Assembly (NCBI GenBank): GCA_964400405.1
Contig: CAYNUO010000004.1
Span: 12,872 to 76,871, forward strand
Direction: 5' to 3'
Length of the DNA: 64,000 nucleotides
Source of the DNA: CANKJK01 sp964400405
Lineage (GTDB): Bacteria; Acidobacteriota; Vicinamibacteria; Vicinamibacterales; UBA2999
The notes under the pieces are model-generated. The model made no database searches and was not told where the DNA came from. It saw nothing but the letters and a program-made list of their open reading frames with translations. Shown here in pieces: positions 1 to 7,663 of the stretch. The number at the start of each line of letters is the position of its first letter. Position 1 is the stretch's first letter. Both the position numbers and the translations under genes were made by a program.

Positions 1-2
1 CG

Positions 3-1310
3 CAGCACGTGGATGTCAATGCACCACAGCCGGACGGCGCGACGGCGCTCCATTGGGCGGCCCACCTCGGCGATCTGAAGGCGGCGGAGCGTCTGCTGCG
101 GGCGGGAGCCAGGCCCGCGGCGGCCAACGCGTACGGCGTCACGCCTCTCGCGCTCGCCGCCGCCAGCGGGCATGCGGCGATGATCGACCTCCTCCTGAAG
201 GCGGGCGCCCCCGTGGACGCCGAACTTCCTACCGGCGAAACATCGCTCATGGCGGCGTCGCGAACGGGCATCCTCCCGGCGGTCGAGGCCCTGCTCGCCC
301 ACAAGGCGAACGTGAACGCCCGCGAACGGGTCATGGGACAAACCGCGCTGATGTGGGCCGTCTCGGAAGGCCACCTCCCGGTTGTGCGCGCGCTCATCGC
401 GCACGGCGCGGACGTCAAGGCGGCATCCACCAGCGGCTTCACGCCGCTCCTCTTTGCCGTTCGGCAGGGCAACCGCGACGCCGTCGCACTCCTGCTGGAG
501 CATGGCGCGTCGCTTGCCGAGACGGCGACGGACGGGCATGGCGCCCTGCACATCGCCGTCGTTCGCGGACACGTCGAGCTGGCGCGCGAACTCCTGAACC
601 GCGGCGCGGATCCCAACGCCTCCGGTCCCGGGTATACGGCCCTCCACTGGGTGGCCGGAACCTGGGAGACCATCCATACTCACGACTACGTCTTCAACCC
701 GACAGCCGTGAATACCGTCCAGGAGTGGACGGTTCTGGCGGGCATTCCGAGCCCGCAGGACAAGCGCGCCCTGATCGAAGCGCTGCTGGCGAAGGGCGCG
801 GATGTGAACGCCCGCATGACGAAGGCGCCGCCCCGTTATGGGTTCACGCTCTTCAAGACGGCGTACATCGTCGGGAGCACGCCACTCTATCTGGCGGCAC
901 AGGCGGGCGACGTGCCGACCATGAAGCTCCTGCTGGGGAAGGGAGCGGACCCGAAACCCGGCGCCAGTGACGGCACCACGCTGCTGATGATCGCCGCCGG
1001 GATGGCCCGCGTCGACACGGAGAGCGTCGTGCCGGAAGCCAACCACATCGAGGCCGTGAAGCTCGCGCTCGAGCTGGGCCAGGACGTCAACGCCTCGAAC
1101 TCCTCGGGATTCACGGCCCTCCATGCCGCGACCATGGCCGGCTTCGACCAACTGGTCAGGCTCCTGGTCGAGCAGGGCGCGGACGTCAACGCGAAGAATC
1201 GCAAGGGCGAGACGCCGCTGCGGCTCGCCCTCTACAACGAGCTGGATGGCATGGTCTATACCCGTCCGAGCACGGCCGCCCTGCTCAAAACACTCGGCGG
1301 GCAGGAGTAG
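3..1310 (+). CDS. Secreted-type ankyrin repeat protein, 5' end cut by window edge
   Basis: The frame is open to the left edge, so the true start lies outside the window. The two complete paralogues here have roughly 70 further N-terminal residues with a signal peptide. The visible ~435 residues are ankyrin repeats of about 33 residues with repeated 'G.TALHWAA..G' and 'LL..GADVNA' signatures. They are interrupted near residues 210-285 by a non-repeat insert ('GTWE', then 'PPRYGFTLF') that the paralogues at 19059-20507 and 24294-25763 share. The C-terminus ends in 'RPSTAALLKTLGG', also shared. Ankyrin repeats bind protein partners; the partner here is unknown, but both paralogues precede DUF1592/DUF1552 genes. 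No such genes follow this copy, so it is either an orphan or the last gene of a cassette to the left. Confidence 0.9.
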   Translation, partial: QHVDVNAPQPDGATALHWAAHLGDLKAAERLLRAGARPAAANAYGVTPLALAAASGHAAMIDLLLKAGAPVDAELPTGETSLMAASRTGILPAVEALLAHKANVNARERVMGQTALMWAVSEGHLPVVRALIAHGADVKAASTSGFTPLLFAVRQGNRDAVALLLEHGASLAETATDGHGALHIAVVRGHVELARELLNRGADPNASGPGYTALHWVAGTWETIHTHDYVFNPTAVNTVQEWTVLAGIPSPQDKRALIEALLAKGADVNARMTKAPPRYGFTLFKTAYIVGSTPLYLAAQAGDVPTMKLLLGKGADPKPGASDGTTLLMIAAGMARVDTESVVPEANHIEAVKLALELGQDVNASNSSGFTALHAATMAGFDQLVRLLVEQGADVNAKNRKGETPLRLALYNELDGMVYTRPSTAALLKTLGGQE

Positions 1311-1569
1311 CTGCTCCGCGGCCACCTGCTTCGTCGCTGTCCATGCCGGCCGTCACGACCGTTCTGATTCAGGGCTACGGCCGCAGCCCGACAGGCGTCC
1401 GGTTGCACGACTTCGTGCCGTGTGGTCAGGTCCTCGAGCTGGTCGGCACGCCCCTGACGCGCGTCACGCCCACGGAGTGCCGACATGCGACTCAGAACAG
1501 CGGACATCGCTGTGCCACAGGCCTCTCGACAGCGCGTCGGGCCGCGGGGCCGAGGCCGTTGGACGCGCG
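1311..1569. other. Intergenic stretch between convergent genes, no gene seen
   Basis: This is about 260 bases between the stop of the ankyrin gene and the stop of the cupin gene on the other strand. The short open frames here have no ribosome binding site and no family resemblance. I see no clear terminator hairpin with a T-run. Confidence 0.5.
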
Positions 1570-2022
1570 TCAGCGCTTCGTGTAGACGTGCACCGCGTAG
1601 TACCTGACTTCCTTCGGCACAACCTTCCACCAGTGTGGAACGCCGACGGGCACCGTGATCACGTCGCCCGCCGTAAGCGGGTGCAGCGTGCCCCCGGTGA
1701 TATCGGTCCCCGTCAGCTCGCCGGGCCGCAGCTCACGGGGATTGACGATCGTCCCGCCGGTGACGAGTGTGCCCCCACCCTCGAGGATGAAGAAGATGTG
1801 GGAGTGCCCGGCGTGGCGTTCGATCTCCCCGCCGGGCGCGGTCTTGAGCCCGGTGCTGACGCGGTAGCCCAGCGTGCTGTCCTGCGGCACGATGGTCGTG
1901 TTGCCCTTGACGACCGCGGCACGCGCCTCGGCGGCCGGAACGACCAGCACGTCCTGGGCCGCCGCGACGGAACCCACCATCGAGCAGGCTACGACGAGGG
2001 CGAGCCTGGAAGGCAGATGCAT
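1570..2022 (-). CDS. Periplasmic single-domain cupin protein
   Basis: A 150-residue protein with an N-terminal signal peptide ending near 'SVAAAQ' (about residue 22), followed by one cupin barrel. The first cupin motif is visible as 'HAGHSHIFFILEGGG', with candidate metal-binding histidines, and the second as 'GDVITVPVGVPHWW'. The start is supported by GAGGAG upstream of the ATG at 2022. It lies 24 bases downstream of the VOC gene on the same strand, so the two probably form one transcript. Substrate and activity cannot be told from sequence; small secreted cupins include dioxygenase-like and binding proteins. An 18-codon copy of its 3' end occurs at 6288-6341. Confidence 0.85.
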   Translation of the reverse strand: MHLPSRLALVVACSMVGSVAAAQDVLVVPAAEARAAVVKGNTTIVPQDSTLGYRVSTGLKTAPGGEIERHAGHSHIFFILEGGGTLVTGGTIVNPRELRPGELTGTDITGGTLHPLTAGDVITVPVGVPHWWKVVPKEVRYYAVHVYTKR

Positions 2023-2046
2023 GAGACGTCTCCTCGCGTGGGTGCG

Positions 2047-2796
2047 CTACTTGTCAGCGCCTGTCCCGCGAATCTGGGCGGTCAGGTAGCCGTCGTCCTC
2101 GGGCCTGATGAGCTGGATGAGCAGGCCGTCGGGATCGTGCATGTAGAGGGACCGGGCACCTGGATGCTCGCCCTTGTTATTCCAGGGACCGGTCGGCTTC
2201 GCATCCGCGAATGGGAACCGTTTGTTGATCGCCGCCGCAAGGCGCTGCGTCGCCTGAGGGTCCGGAATGTCGATACCGATCCCCATGTGTGAGTACACAC
2301 CGGGCTTGACGCCGCTGCCATCGGCGCTCGGCTTCGGCTGGGGCGCCTTGCTCAGGCTCAGCCAATGGGCCCGGCCGGGTGTGTTGGTCGGCAGCGTCAG
2401 CGTCCAGAACGTCGCGGCCTTTTCGTGAACCTTGGCGCCAAACAGCGCGGCGTAGAAATCCGCCGACCGCTGCAGGTCGCTCACGTCGAAGTGCATGTGG
2501 TTGATGCTGCGGACGCGCGTCAGCGGACTTGCGGCCGGAGGGGTCCACTTCGGTGCCTTGGGATCCCGCGAACCAGGAAACAGGTACCCATCGTCGTCCG
2601 GTCGAATGAGCTGGATGATCAGCCCGTCCGGGTCCGTGAAGTAGATAGACCGCCCCCCGGGAAACTCGTTCTTCTCGTTCCACGGTCCCGTCGGTCGCGG
2701 AGCGGTGAACGGAAAGCGCTTCGGAACTCGCCGAGAGCGTGGCGATGGATTCGTCCAGCCAGCCAGCGGCGACACCGTCCAGGTGGACGTCACCAT
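2047..2796 (-). CDS. Two-domain VOC (glyoxalase/dioxygenase superfamily) protein, 5' part missing
   Basis: The C-terminal ~165 residues form a complete VOC domain, with 'NHMHFDVSDLQRSADFYAALFG' at its start and 'GARSLYMHDPDGLLIQLIRPEDDGYL' motifs at its end. Before it, only the second half of another VOC domain is present ('GGRSIYFTDPDGLIIQLIRPDDDGYLFPG'). The first ~26 residues are Ser/Pro/Arg-rich and unlike a VOC domain. In the neighbouring minus-strand frame the bases just upstream (about 2715-2835) show better third-position GC bias and encode an unrelated stretch ('DGWRRFYGDVHLDGVAAGWL'). The gene therefore looks 5'-deleted or frameshifted and joined to foreign sequence, and it lacks the signal peptide seen in the other VOC proteins of the window. 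It may be a pseudogene. Confidence 0.7.
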   Translation of the reverse strand: MVTSTWTVSPLAGWTNPSPRSRRVPKRFPFTAPRPTGPWNEKNEFPGGRSIYFTDPDGLIIQLIRPDDDGYLFPGSRDPKAPKWTPPAASPLTRVRSINHMHFDVSDLQRSADFYAALFGAKVHEKAATFWTLTLPTNTPGRAHWLSLSKAPQPKPSADGSGVKPGVYSHMGIGIDIPDPQATQRLAAAINKRFPFADAKPTGPWNNKGEHPGARSLYMHDPDGLLIQLIRPEDDGYLTAQIRGTGADK

Positions 2797-2864
2797 AGAA
2801 GCGGCGCCAGCCGTCCTCTACGACCCGCCGCGCGTGTAAGGCGCCCCAGGACGGCCACGGACTG

Positions 2865-2881
2865 TACAATCCGCGGCCATG
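2865..2881 (+). promoter_or_regulatory. Putative -10 box giving a leaderless start for the TAXI gene
   Basis: TACAAT at 2865-2870 is followed by exactly 8 bases and then the ATG at 2879. There is no purine-rich ribosome binding site in between. A transcript starting at or next to the ATG would be leaderless. I see no good -35 hexamer. Confidence 0.45.
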
Positions 2882-3853
2882 ACGGCCCGCACGCATTTGC
2901 CAGTCGCCGCATTCTGCGCGGTCGTGGCTGTGGCGGGCTGTCACCAACCCTCCGTCACGGCCCCGCCGCCCCGGGTCATCAGGATCGCCAACACCTCCTC
3001 ACTGAGCAAGCCGCTCTCCGAGGCGTCTCAACGCGGGATGCCGGATGTGTCCGTCGTTCTCGTTGGTGAACGGACTGGCGATCAGTACCGTGGGGTACAC
3101 GGCGTGACGAACCCGGCGCGCGTCGTCCTCGATGGCCATGCGGACCTGGCCGTCGGCTCGGCCGACACTGTGTACGAGGCGTATCTCGCCTCGCTCACGA
3201 GCCCGGAGCGGGACGCCGGCAACCTCCGCGGCATTGCCGTCCTGCCGGCGACGCCACTTCAGCTCGCCGTGCGGCACGCGCTACCGGTCAGCAACCCGGC
3301 TGACCTCCAGCGCAGGAGGGTTCGCGTAGGGCCGGAGGGCGTCGCACTGGCCAGGCTGGTCCTCGAGAGCTTTGGCGTCCTCGACACGGTGCGGATGTCG
3401 ACGTCCCAGCAGTCCACGCGAAGTCCGGAGGTGGCGGCAGCCATCACGACAGGCGCCGTGGACGCCGCGTTCGTCAGCGGCCACTATCCGGTCGAGTCCG
3501 TGCGCCTGGCCACCGAGCGTGGAGCGACCATCGTGCCGCTCGTCGGCCCGTCCATCGACAGACTCCGTGAGCGTTACCCGTTCATCAGGTCGCTCATGAT
3601 TCCGGCACACACCTACAGCGGTCAGTCCAGGCCCATCCAGACCATCGGGATCGACGTCGTGCTGTTCTGCCGCGAGGGACTCGACGAAGACCTCGTCTAT
3701 CGCCTCACCCGGGAGTTCTTCACCTCCATGCAGGTCCTTCGGGACGTGCAGCCCTCGATGCGGCTCCTCGAGCTCGATCATGTGCCCGCCACGCCCATTC
3801 CCCTCCACGACGGTGCGATCCGCTACTACCGGGAATCGGAGCTGCTCCGATGA
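2879..3853 (+). CDS. TAXI-family TRAP-type solute-binding lipoprotein
   Basis: A 324-residue protein with an N-terminal lipoprotein signal (lipobox 'VAGC', Cys about residue 21), so it is probably membrane-anchored facing the periplasm. The body matches the TAXI family of TRAP periplasmic binding proteins: 'IRIANTSS' at the start, 'ADLAVGSADTVYEAY', 'LQRRRVRVGPEGVALARLVLESFGV', and a 'GAVDAAFVSGHYP' segment near residue 195. These domains bind small carboxylates or amino acids. No TRAP permease subunit is nearby. Instead its ATGA stop/start overlaps a histidine kinase, so a ligand-sensing role is more likely than transport. The start is chosen by the signal peptide and the upstream TACAAT box. 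Confidence 0.88.
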   Translation: MTARTHLPVAAFCAVVAVAGCHQPSVTAPPPRVIRIANTSSLSKPLSEASQRGMPDVSVVLVGERTGDQYRGVHGVTNPARVVLDGHADLAVGSADTVYEAYLASLTSPERDAGNLRGIAVLPATPLQLAVRHALPVSNPADLQRRRVRVGPEGVALARLVLESFGVLDTVRMSTSQQSTRSPEVAAAITTGAVDAAFVSGHYPVESVRLATERGATIVPLVGPSIDRLRERYPFIRSLMIPAHTYSGQSRPIQTIGIDVVLFCREGLDEDLVYRLTREFFTSMQVLRDVQPSMRLLELDHVPATPIPLHDGAIRYYRESELLR

Positions 3854-5556
3854 GCGTGACCGCGGGCACGACTGCACTCCACCGTCTGCGGCAGACGCTC
3901 GCCCGGCGAGCCGGACCACTGCTGACGGCATGCGTCCTCGTCGCGGTCGCCGCGCTCGGCGTGCTCGGCCACCGGGCGGTTTCAGAGTGGCGTGACAGCG
4001 CGACCCTGCTGGCCCAACGACAGGCTGATGCGGCGGCCAACCTGCTCGTCACCGCCCTCGCAAAAGACATGAGGGGCGTCCAGATGTCGCTCGTCGGACC
4101 TGCGTGGAATAGCCCCTTCCACCCCGAGCCCCTGCCTGACCTCGGCCACCGGATCGCGGGGCTCTTTGCCCGCTACCCGTACCCGGAGGCATTCTTCCTA
4201 TCCGACGCCGCGACCGGTCACGCGACGGTGTTCTTCACGCGCCGGGATCGGCATCCGGCCTGGATGCCGCCGCCGGGAGACGACGAGCGCTTCCCGGTCG
4301 TCATGGGCAGGCACGCCGGCGTCAGCGGCGCGCTCGGCGAGCGGGTCGCCCGGGATGCCACCGCCGGCCGCCGCGTGTCCGTCTTCGACATCAGCCTCTA
4401 CGGAACGCCCTATCAGGTCGTCGCCACGCTCGGCCCGACGCCTCCGGGCAGTCTGTCACCGACGGTCGTGTTCGGTTTCCTGGTGAACCTCGACTGGGTG
4501 CGACGCCACTACATTCCGGCCGTCACCGCGCAGGTCGCACGGATGACCGAGGCGCCCGGCGTGGTCCTGACGATCGTCGACGCGAACGGCTCGGCGCTTG
4601 TCGGCTCGTCCGGCGTCCCCGCAGGCACGCCCTTCCGTGATCGGGCGTTCGCCCCGTTCTTCTTCGACCCGTCGCTCGTGCTGGTCGACCCGCCGGAGGA
4701 CCTGAGCTCGGCACCCTGGACCGCCCGCGCCGTCGCGGTGGCGGATCCGACACTGGTCGCGGCCAGGCAGGGTGCGCAGCGCACGCTGACGCTCGTCATC
4801 GCAAGTACGCTCCTGCTCGTGCTGGGCTTCGGCCTGACGATTCGTGGCGCGCGACTGAATGCGCAACTGGCCGAGATGCGCGCCACGTTCGTCTCCACCA
4901 TCACCCACGAACTGAAGACGCCGGTCGCCACGCTGCGTGCCATTGGCGAGAACCTGGCGACGGGCCGGGCGGCCAGCCCGCAGGCATCACAGCAGTTCGG
5001 CCGGATCGCGGTGCAGGAAACCACCCGGCTCGCCAGACTCGTGGAAAACCTGCTGGCGTACTCACGTATTACGGACGTCACGGAGGCCTACACGTTCGAG
5101 CGCGTGTCCCTGGCAGAACTCGTGGATGACGCCCTCCGCGAGTTCACCATCCCGCTTGCGCGGGATGCCTTCGCGCTGCAGGTCGACATTCCGCCCGATC
5201 TGCCGCCGGCGCGGGGCGACCGCCTGGCGTTGTCGCTGGCGCTCAGCAACGTCATCGACAACGCCATCCGCTACTCACGCGGCGTGCACGCGATCACCAT
5301 CAGTGCACGGTCGGATGGGGGCACGGTGCAGTTGTCGGTGGCTGACCGCGGCATCGGGATTGCCCCTGACGCGCTGCCGCACGTCACGCGCAAGTTCTAC
5401 CGCGTCACGGGATCGCCGGTGCCCGGCAACGGACTCGGCCTGGCGATCGTGGACCGCGTCGTCACCGATCACGGCGGGCAGCTCCAGATTGCCAGCGCGC
5501 CCGGCACCGGCACGACCGTGACACTGCACCTGCCGGCGGCCCGGCCAGCCGCCTGA
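3850..5556 (+). CDS. Sensor histidine kinase with periplasmic sensor domain
   Basis: A 568-residue membrane kinase. The first transmembrane segment is at about residues 22-41, followed by a ~265-residue periplasmic region of no obvious family and a second transmembrane segment at about 312-334. The HisKA dimerisation helix carries 'THELKTP' with the phospho-acceptor His353. The ATPase domain shows an N box ('NVIDNAIRYS'), a G1 box ('DRGIGIAPDALPHV') and a G2 box ('GNGLGLAIVDRVV'). There is no HAMP domain: the second membrane helix runs almost directly into the kinase. It overlaps the TAXI lipoprotein gene by 4 bases and is followed 5 bases later by the response regulator. The adjacent TAXI protein is the likely signal partner of the periplasmic domain. 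Confidence 0.95.
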   Translation: MSVTAGTTALHRLRQTLARRAGPLLTACVLVAVAALGVLGHRAVSEWRDSATLLAQRQADAAANLLVTALAKDMRGVQMSLVGPAWNSPFHPEPLPDLGHRIAGLFARYPYPEAFFLSDAATGHATVFFTRRDRHPAWMPPPGDDERFPVVMGRHAGVSGALGERVARDATAGRRVSVFDISLYGTPYQVVATLGPTPPGSLSPTVVFGFLVNLDWVRRHYIPAVTAQVARMTEAPGVVLTIVDANGSALVGSSGVPAGTPFRDRAFAPFFFDPSLVLVDPPEDLSSAPWTARAVAVADPTLVAARQGAQRTLTLVIASTLLLVLGFGLTIRGARLNAQLAEMRATFVSTITHELKTPVATLRAIGENLATGRAASPQASQQFGRIAVQETTRLARLVENLLAYSRITDVTEAYTFERVSLAELVDDALREFTIPLARDAFALQVDIPPDLPPARGDRLALSLALSNVIDNAIRYSRGVHAITISARSDGGTVQLSVADRGIGIAPDALPHVTRKFYRVTGSPVPGNGLGLAIVDRVVTDHGGQLQIASAPGTGTTVTLHLPAARPAA

Positions 5557-5561
5557 CCTCC

Positions 5562-6275
5562 ATGCCAGCCCACAACACGCCGGTCGGTCCGGAGACGAAG
5601 AGGCGCATCCTGGTTGTCGAGGACGACGCGTCCCTCGCGCAGGTACTCGAAGCGACGCTGGTCGCCGACGGATTCGAGGTGCGGACGGCCGCGGACGGAG
5701 ACACGGCGCTCTTCGCGGCCCGCGAGTTCACACCGGACCTTGCGCTGGTGGACGTCTCACTCCCGGACCGCAGCGGCTTCGATCTGTGCGAGCACTGGTC
5801 GCGCACGCAGATGATGCCGGTCATCCTGCTCACGGCGCGCACGCAGCGTGCCGACAAACTGCAGGGACTCCGGCTTGGGGCCGAAGACTACATCACCAAG
5901 CCATTCGACGTCGAGGAACTGCTCGCGCGCATCCGTATCGTGCTCCGCCGTATGCGGCCCTCGGTCGAGCGGCTCGTGATCGGATCGCTCGTCATCGACT
6001 TCACCCGGCTTCAGGCCACGAACGACGGCACGCCCCTGGACCTCACGCACAGGGAGTTCGAACTGCTCCGATATCTCGCGGAACGCTCCCACCGTGTCGT
6101 GCTCAGGGATGAGCTCCTGCGCGAGGTGTGGGGATATGTCCACCCCCCACACACCCGCGCAGTCGATGCGGCGATTGTCAGACTCCGGAGAAAGATCGAA
6201 CAGGACCCGAAGGCGCCCCGCTACGTGCACACCGTGCACGGAGACGGGTACCGCCTGACGACGGAACAGCCGTAG
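5562..6275 (+). CDS. OmpR/PhoB-family response regulator
   Basis: A 237-residue DNA-binding regulator. The receiver domain occupies about residues 14-128, with the acidic pair at 21-22, the phospho-acceptor Asp64 in 'ALVDVSLPD', Thr91 and Lys113 in 'ITKPFD'. The C-terminal winged helix (about 137-235) shows 'LTHREFELLRYLAERSHRVV' and 'HTVHGDGYRL', typical of Trans_reg_C. It sits 5 bases after the kinase, which is its evident partner. Targets are unknown; autoregulation of the operon or control of the nearby secreted oxidoreductases are possibilities by position only. Confidence 0.95.
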   Translation: MPAHNTPVGPETKRRILVVEDDASLAQVLEATLVADGFEVRTAADGDTALFAAREFTPDLALVDVSLPDRSGFDLCEHWSRTQMMPVILLTARTQRADKLQGLRLGAEDYITKPFDVEELLARIRIVLRRMRPSVERLVIGSLVIDFTRLQATNDGTPLDLTHREFELLRYLAERSHRVVLRDELLREVWGYVHPPHTRAVDAAIVRLRRKIEQDPKAPRYVHTVHGDGYRLTTEQP

Positions 6276-6287
6276 CAGCCTGGGACG

Positions 6288-6341
6288 TCAGCGCTTCGTG
6301 TAGACGTGCACGGCGTAGCAGCGGACTTCCTTCGGCACGAC
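6288..6341 (-). pseudogene. 18-codon remnant of a second cupin gene (3' end)
   Basis: Read on the minus strand, this encodes 'VVPKEVRCYAVHVYTKR' plus stop. That matches the last 17 residues of the cupin at 1570-2022 with one substitution. At the DNA level 49 of 54 bases agree. Homology stops abruptly 8 bases before the stop codon of the NHL gene on the same strand. The rest of the cupin gene is absent. Confidence 0.75.
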
Positions 6342-6349
6342 CCGAAGCC

Positions 6350-7546
6350 CTATTGCGTGACTGCCACTTTCTTCGTCCCGGCAAATCTGAACTTCTGTAC
6401 GCGGTTGCCGCCGATGGTCTCGCCGACGTAGAGATTGCCCTTCGAGTCGGAGGCCATCGCATGCGTGATGGCGAACTCGCCCGCATAGTGCCCGCCGTGG
6501 CCGAACGAGCCGAGAATCTTCAGATCCTCCCGCCGCAGCATCCAGACCTTTCGATTGGCGCCATCGGCTACGTAGAGGAACTTCTGTTGCGGATCGCCTG
6601 AGAAGCCGATGTCGTGCACCGAACCAAACCCCCGCGTACGCGGCGCGATGAACTGCTCCTTCACGAAGGTTCCGTCCTTCCGGAACACCTGAATGCGGTC
6701 GTTCACGCGGTCGCAGACGTACACCAGGTCGTCATGCGTGATCTTCACGCAGTGCACGGGATTGCTGAACTGCTGATTGGGCGGCCCGTCCGGGTCGTAC
6801 TTGTACTGCGACCGCGGGATGTCCATCGGCTTGTTGCCGTAGGCGCCCCACATCCGCTTGAAGGCGAGCGTATCGGCGTCCATCACGATGATGCGGCGGT
6901 TGCGATAGCCGTCCGCGACGTAGACCTCGTTGTCCTTCGCGTGCACGAAGATGCCGGCCGGCTGACCGAAGTTCCCGGTGTCCTCGTTGCTGTGCCCCTT
7001 CCCGAACGCGCCCTTCTGCTTGATCAGCGCACCCGTGTGGGTGAACTTCGTGATGGTGGAGGCGCCTTCCTCGTCGGACCCGGTCCACACGTTGCCCTTG
7101 TGATCGACGAAGACCCCGTGCTCACGCGGCCAGTCATAGCCGTCCGCGTGCCGCTTGCCCTTCGGGTTCTTCGGGTCCGGTCCGCCGAATGCCTGAACCA
7201 CGTTGCCCTGCGCATCGAACTCGATGAAGGAGGGCGGCATCCGGCAGCATTCGCCCGCGGGCGGGTCCTGCTCCGCGTAGTCGTCCGCCATATTTCCCGA
7301 CAACGGGCGCTGCAGAACCCAGATGTGGTCCTTGTCGTCACTCGCCACGCCGGCCACGTTGCCCATGATCCAGTGATTCGGCAGCGGCAGTTTCGGCCAC
7401 GTGGGGTCGAAGACGAAGACCGGCACCTCGTCGGTGACGGCCGGCGGCCGGCCCTGCAGGGTGGCGCCCGCGAGCGCACCCGCACAGGCGGCACACACCG
7501 CCCCGAGCAACAGGCCCTTGCGAATCCGTGATGTCGTCAAGCTCAT
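6350..7546 (-). CDS. Exported NHL-repeat (six-bladed beta-propeller) protein
   Basis: A 398-residue protein starting at ATG 7546, where GAGGGA precedes the start by a normal distance; a longer upstream reading has no leader-like sequence. The N-terminus 'SLTTSRIRKGLLLGAVCAACAG' is a signal peptide or membrane anchor. The mature part has successive NHL blades, for example 'NVWTGSDEEGASTITKF', 'EVYVADGYRNRRIIVMDAD', 'LVYVCDRVNDRIQVF' and 'NLYVGETIGGNRVQKFRF'. NHL propellers include lyase-type enzymes and binding scaffolds; no catalytic assignment is possible. It is divergently arranged with the multihaem cytochrome at 7664. Paralogues occur at 31356 and 47982, but this one is the most diverged. 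Confidence 0.88.
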   Translation of the reverse strand: MSLTTSRIRKGLLLGAVCAACAGALAGATLQGRPPAVTDEVPVFVFDPTWPKLPLPNHWIMGNVAGVASDDKDHIWVLQRPLSGNMADDYAEQDPPAGECCRMPPSFIEFDAQGNVVQAFGGPDPKNPKGKRHADGYDWPREHGVFVDHKGNVWTGSDEEGASTITKFTHTGALIKQKGAFGKGHSNEDTGNFGQPAGIFVHAKDNEVYVADGYRNRRIIVMDADTLAFKRMWGAYGNKPMDIPRSQYKYDPDGPPNQQFSNPVHCVKITHDDLVYVCDRVNDRIQVFRKDGTFVKEQFIAPRTRGFGSVHDIGFSGDPQQKFLYVADGANRKVWMLRREDLKILGSFGHGGHYAGEFAITHAMASDSKGNLYVGETIGGNRVQKFRFAGTKKVAVTQ

Positions 7547-7663
7547 GTGATCGTCCCTCGGTGCTCGGACGATACACGAGGAAGGACCGAGTGGCGACTC
7601 ACGGATTACCAGTACCGTGGCCACGGACTGCGACCACCGCACGTGCTAGGATCCGCTCGCGTC

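Noticed and set aside
1123..2292. A 389-codon plus-strand frame overlapping the ankyrin gene end, the cupin and the VOC gene
   Set aside because: It overlaps three better-supported genes and has no recognisable domain or start signal.
2879..3853. A TRAP transporter locus
   Set aside because: There are no DctQ/DctM-type membrane subunits nearby; the neighbours are a kinase and a regulator.
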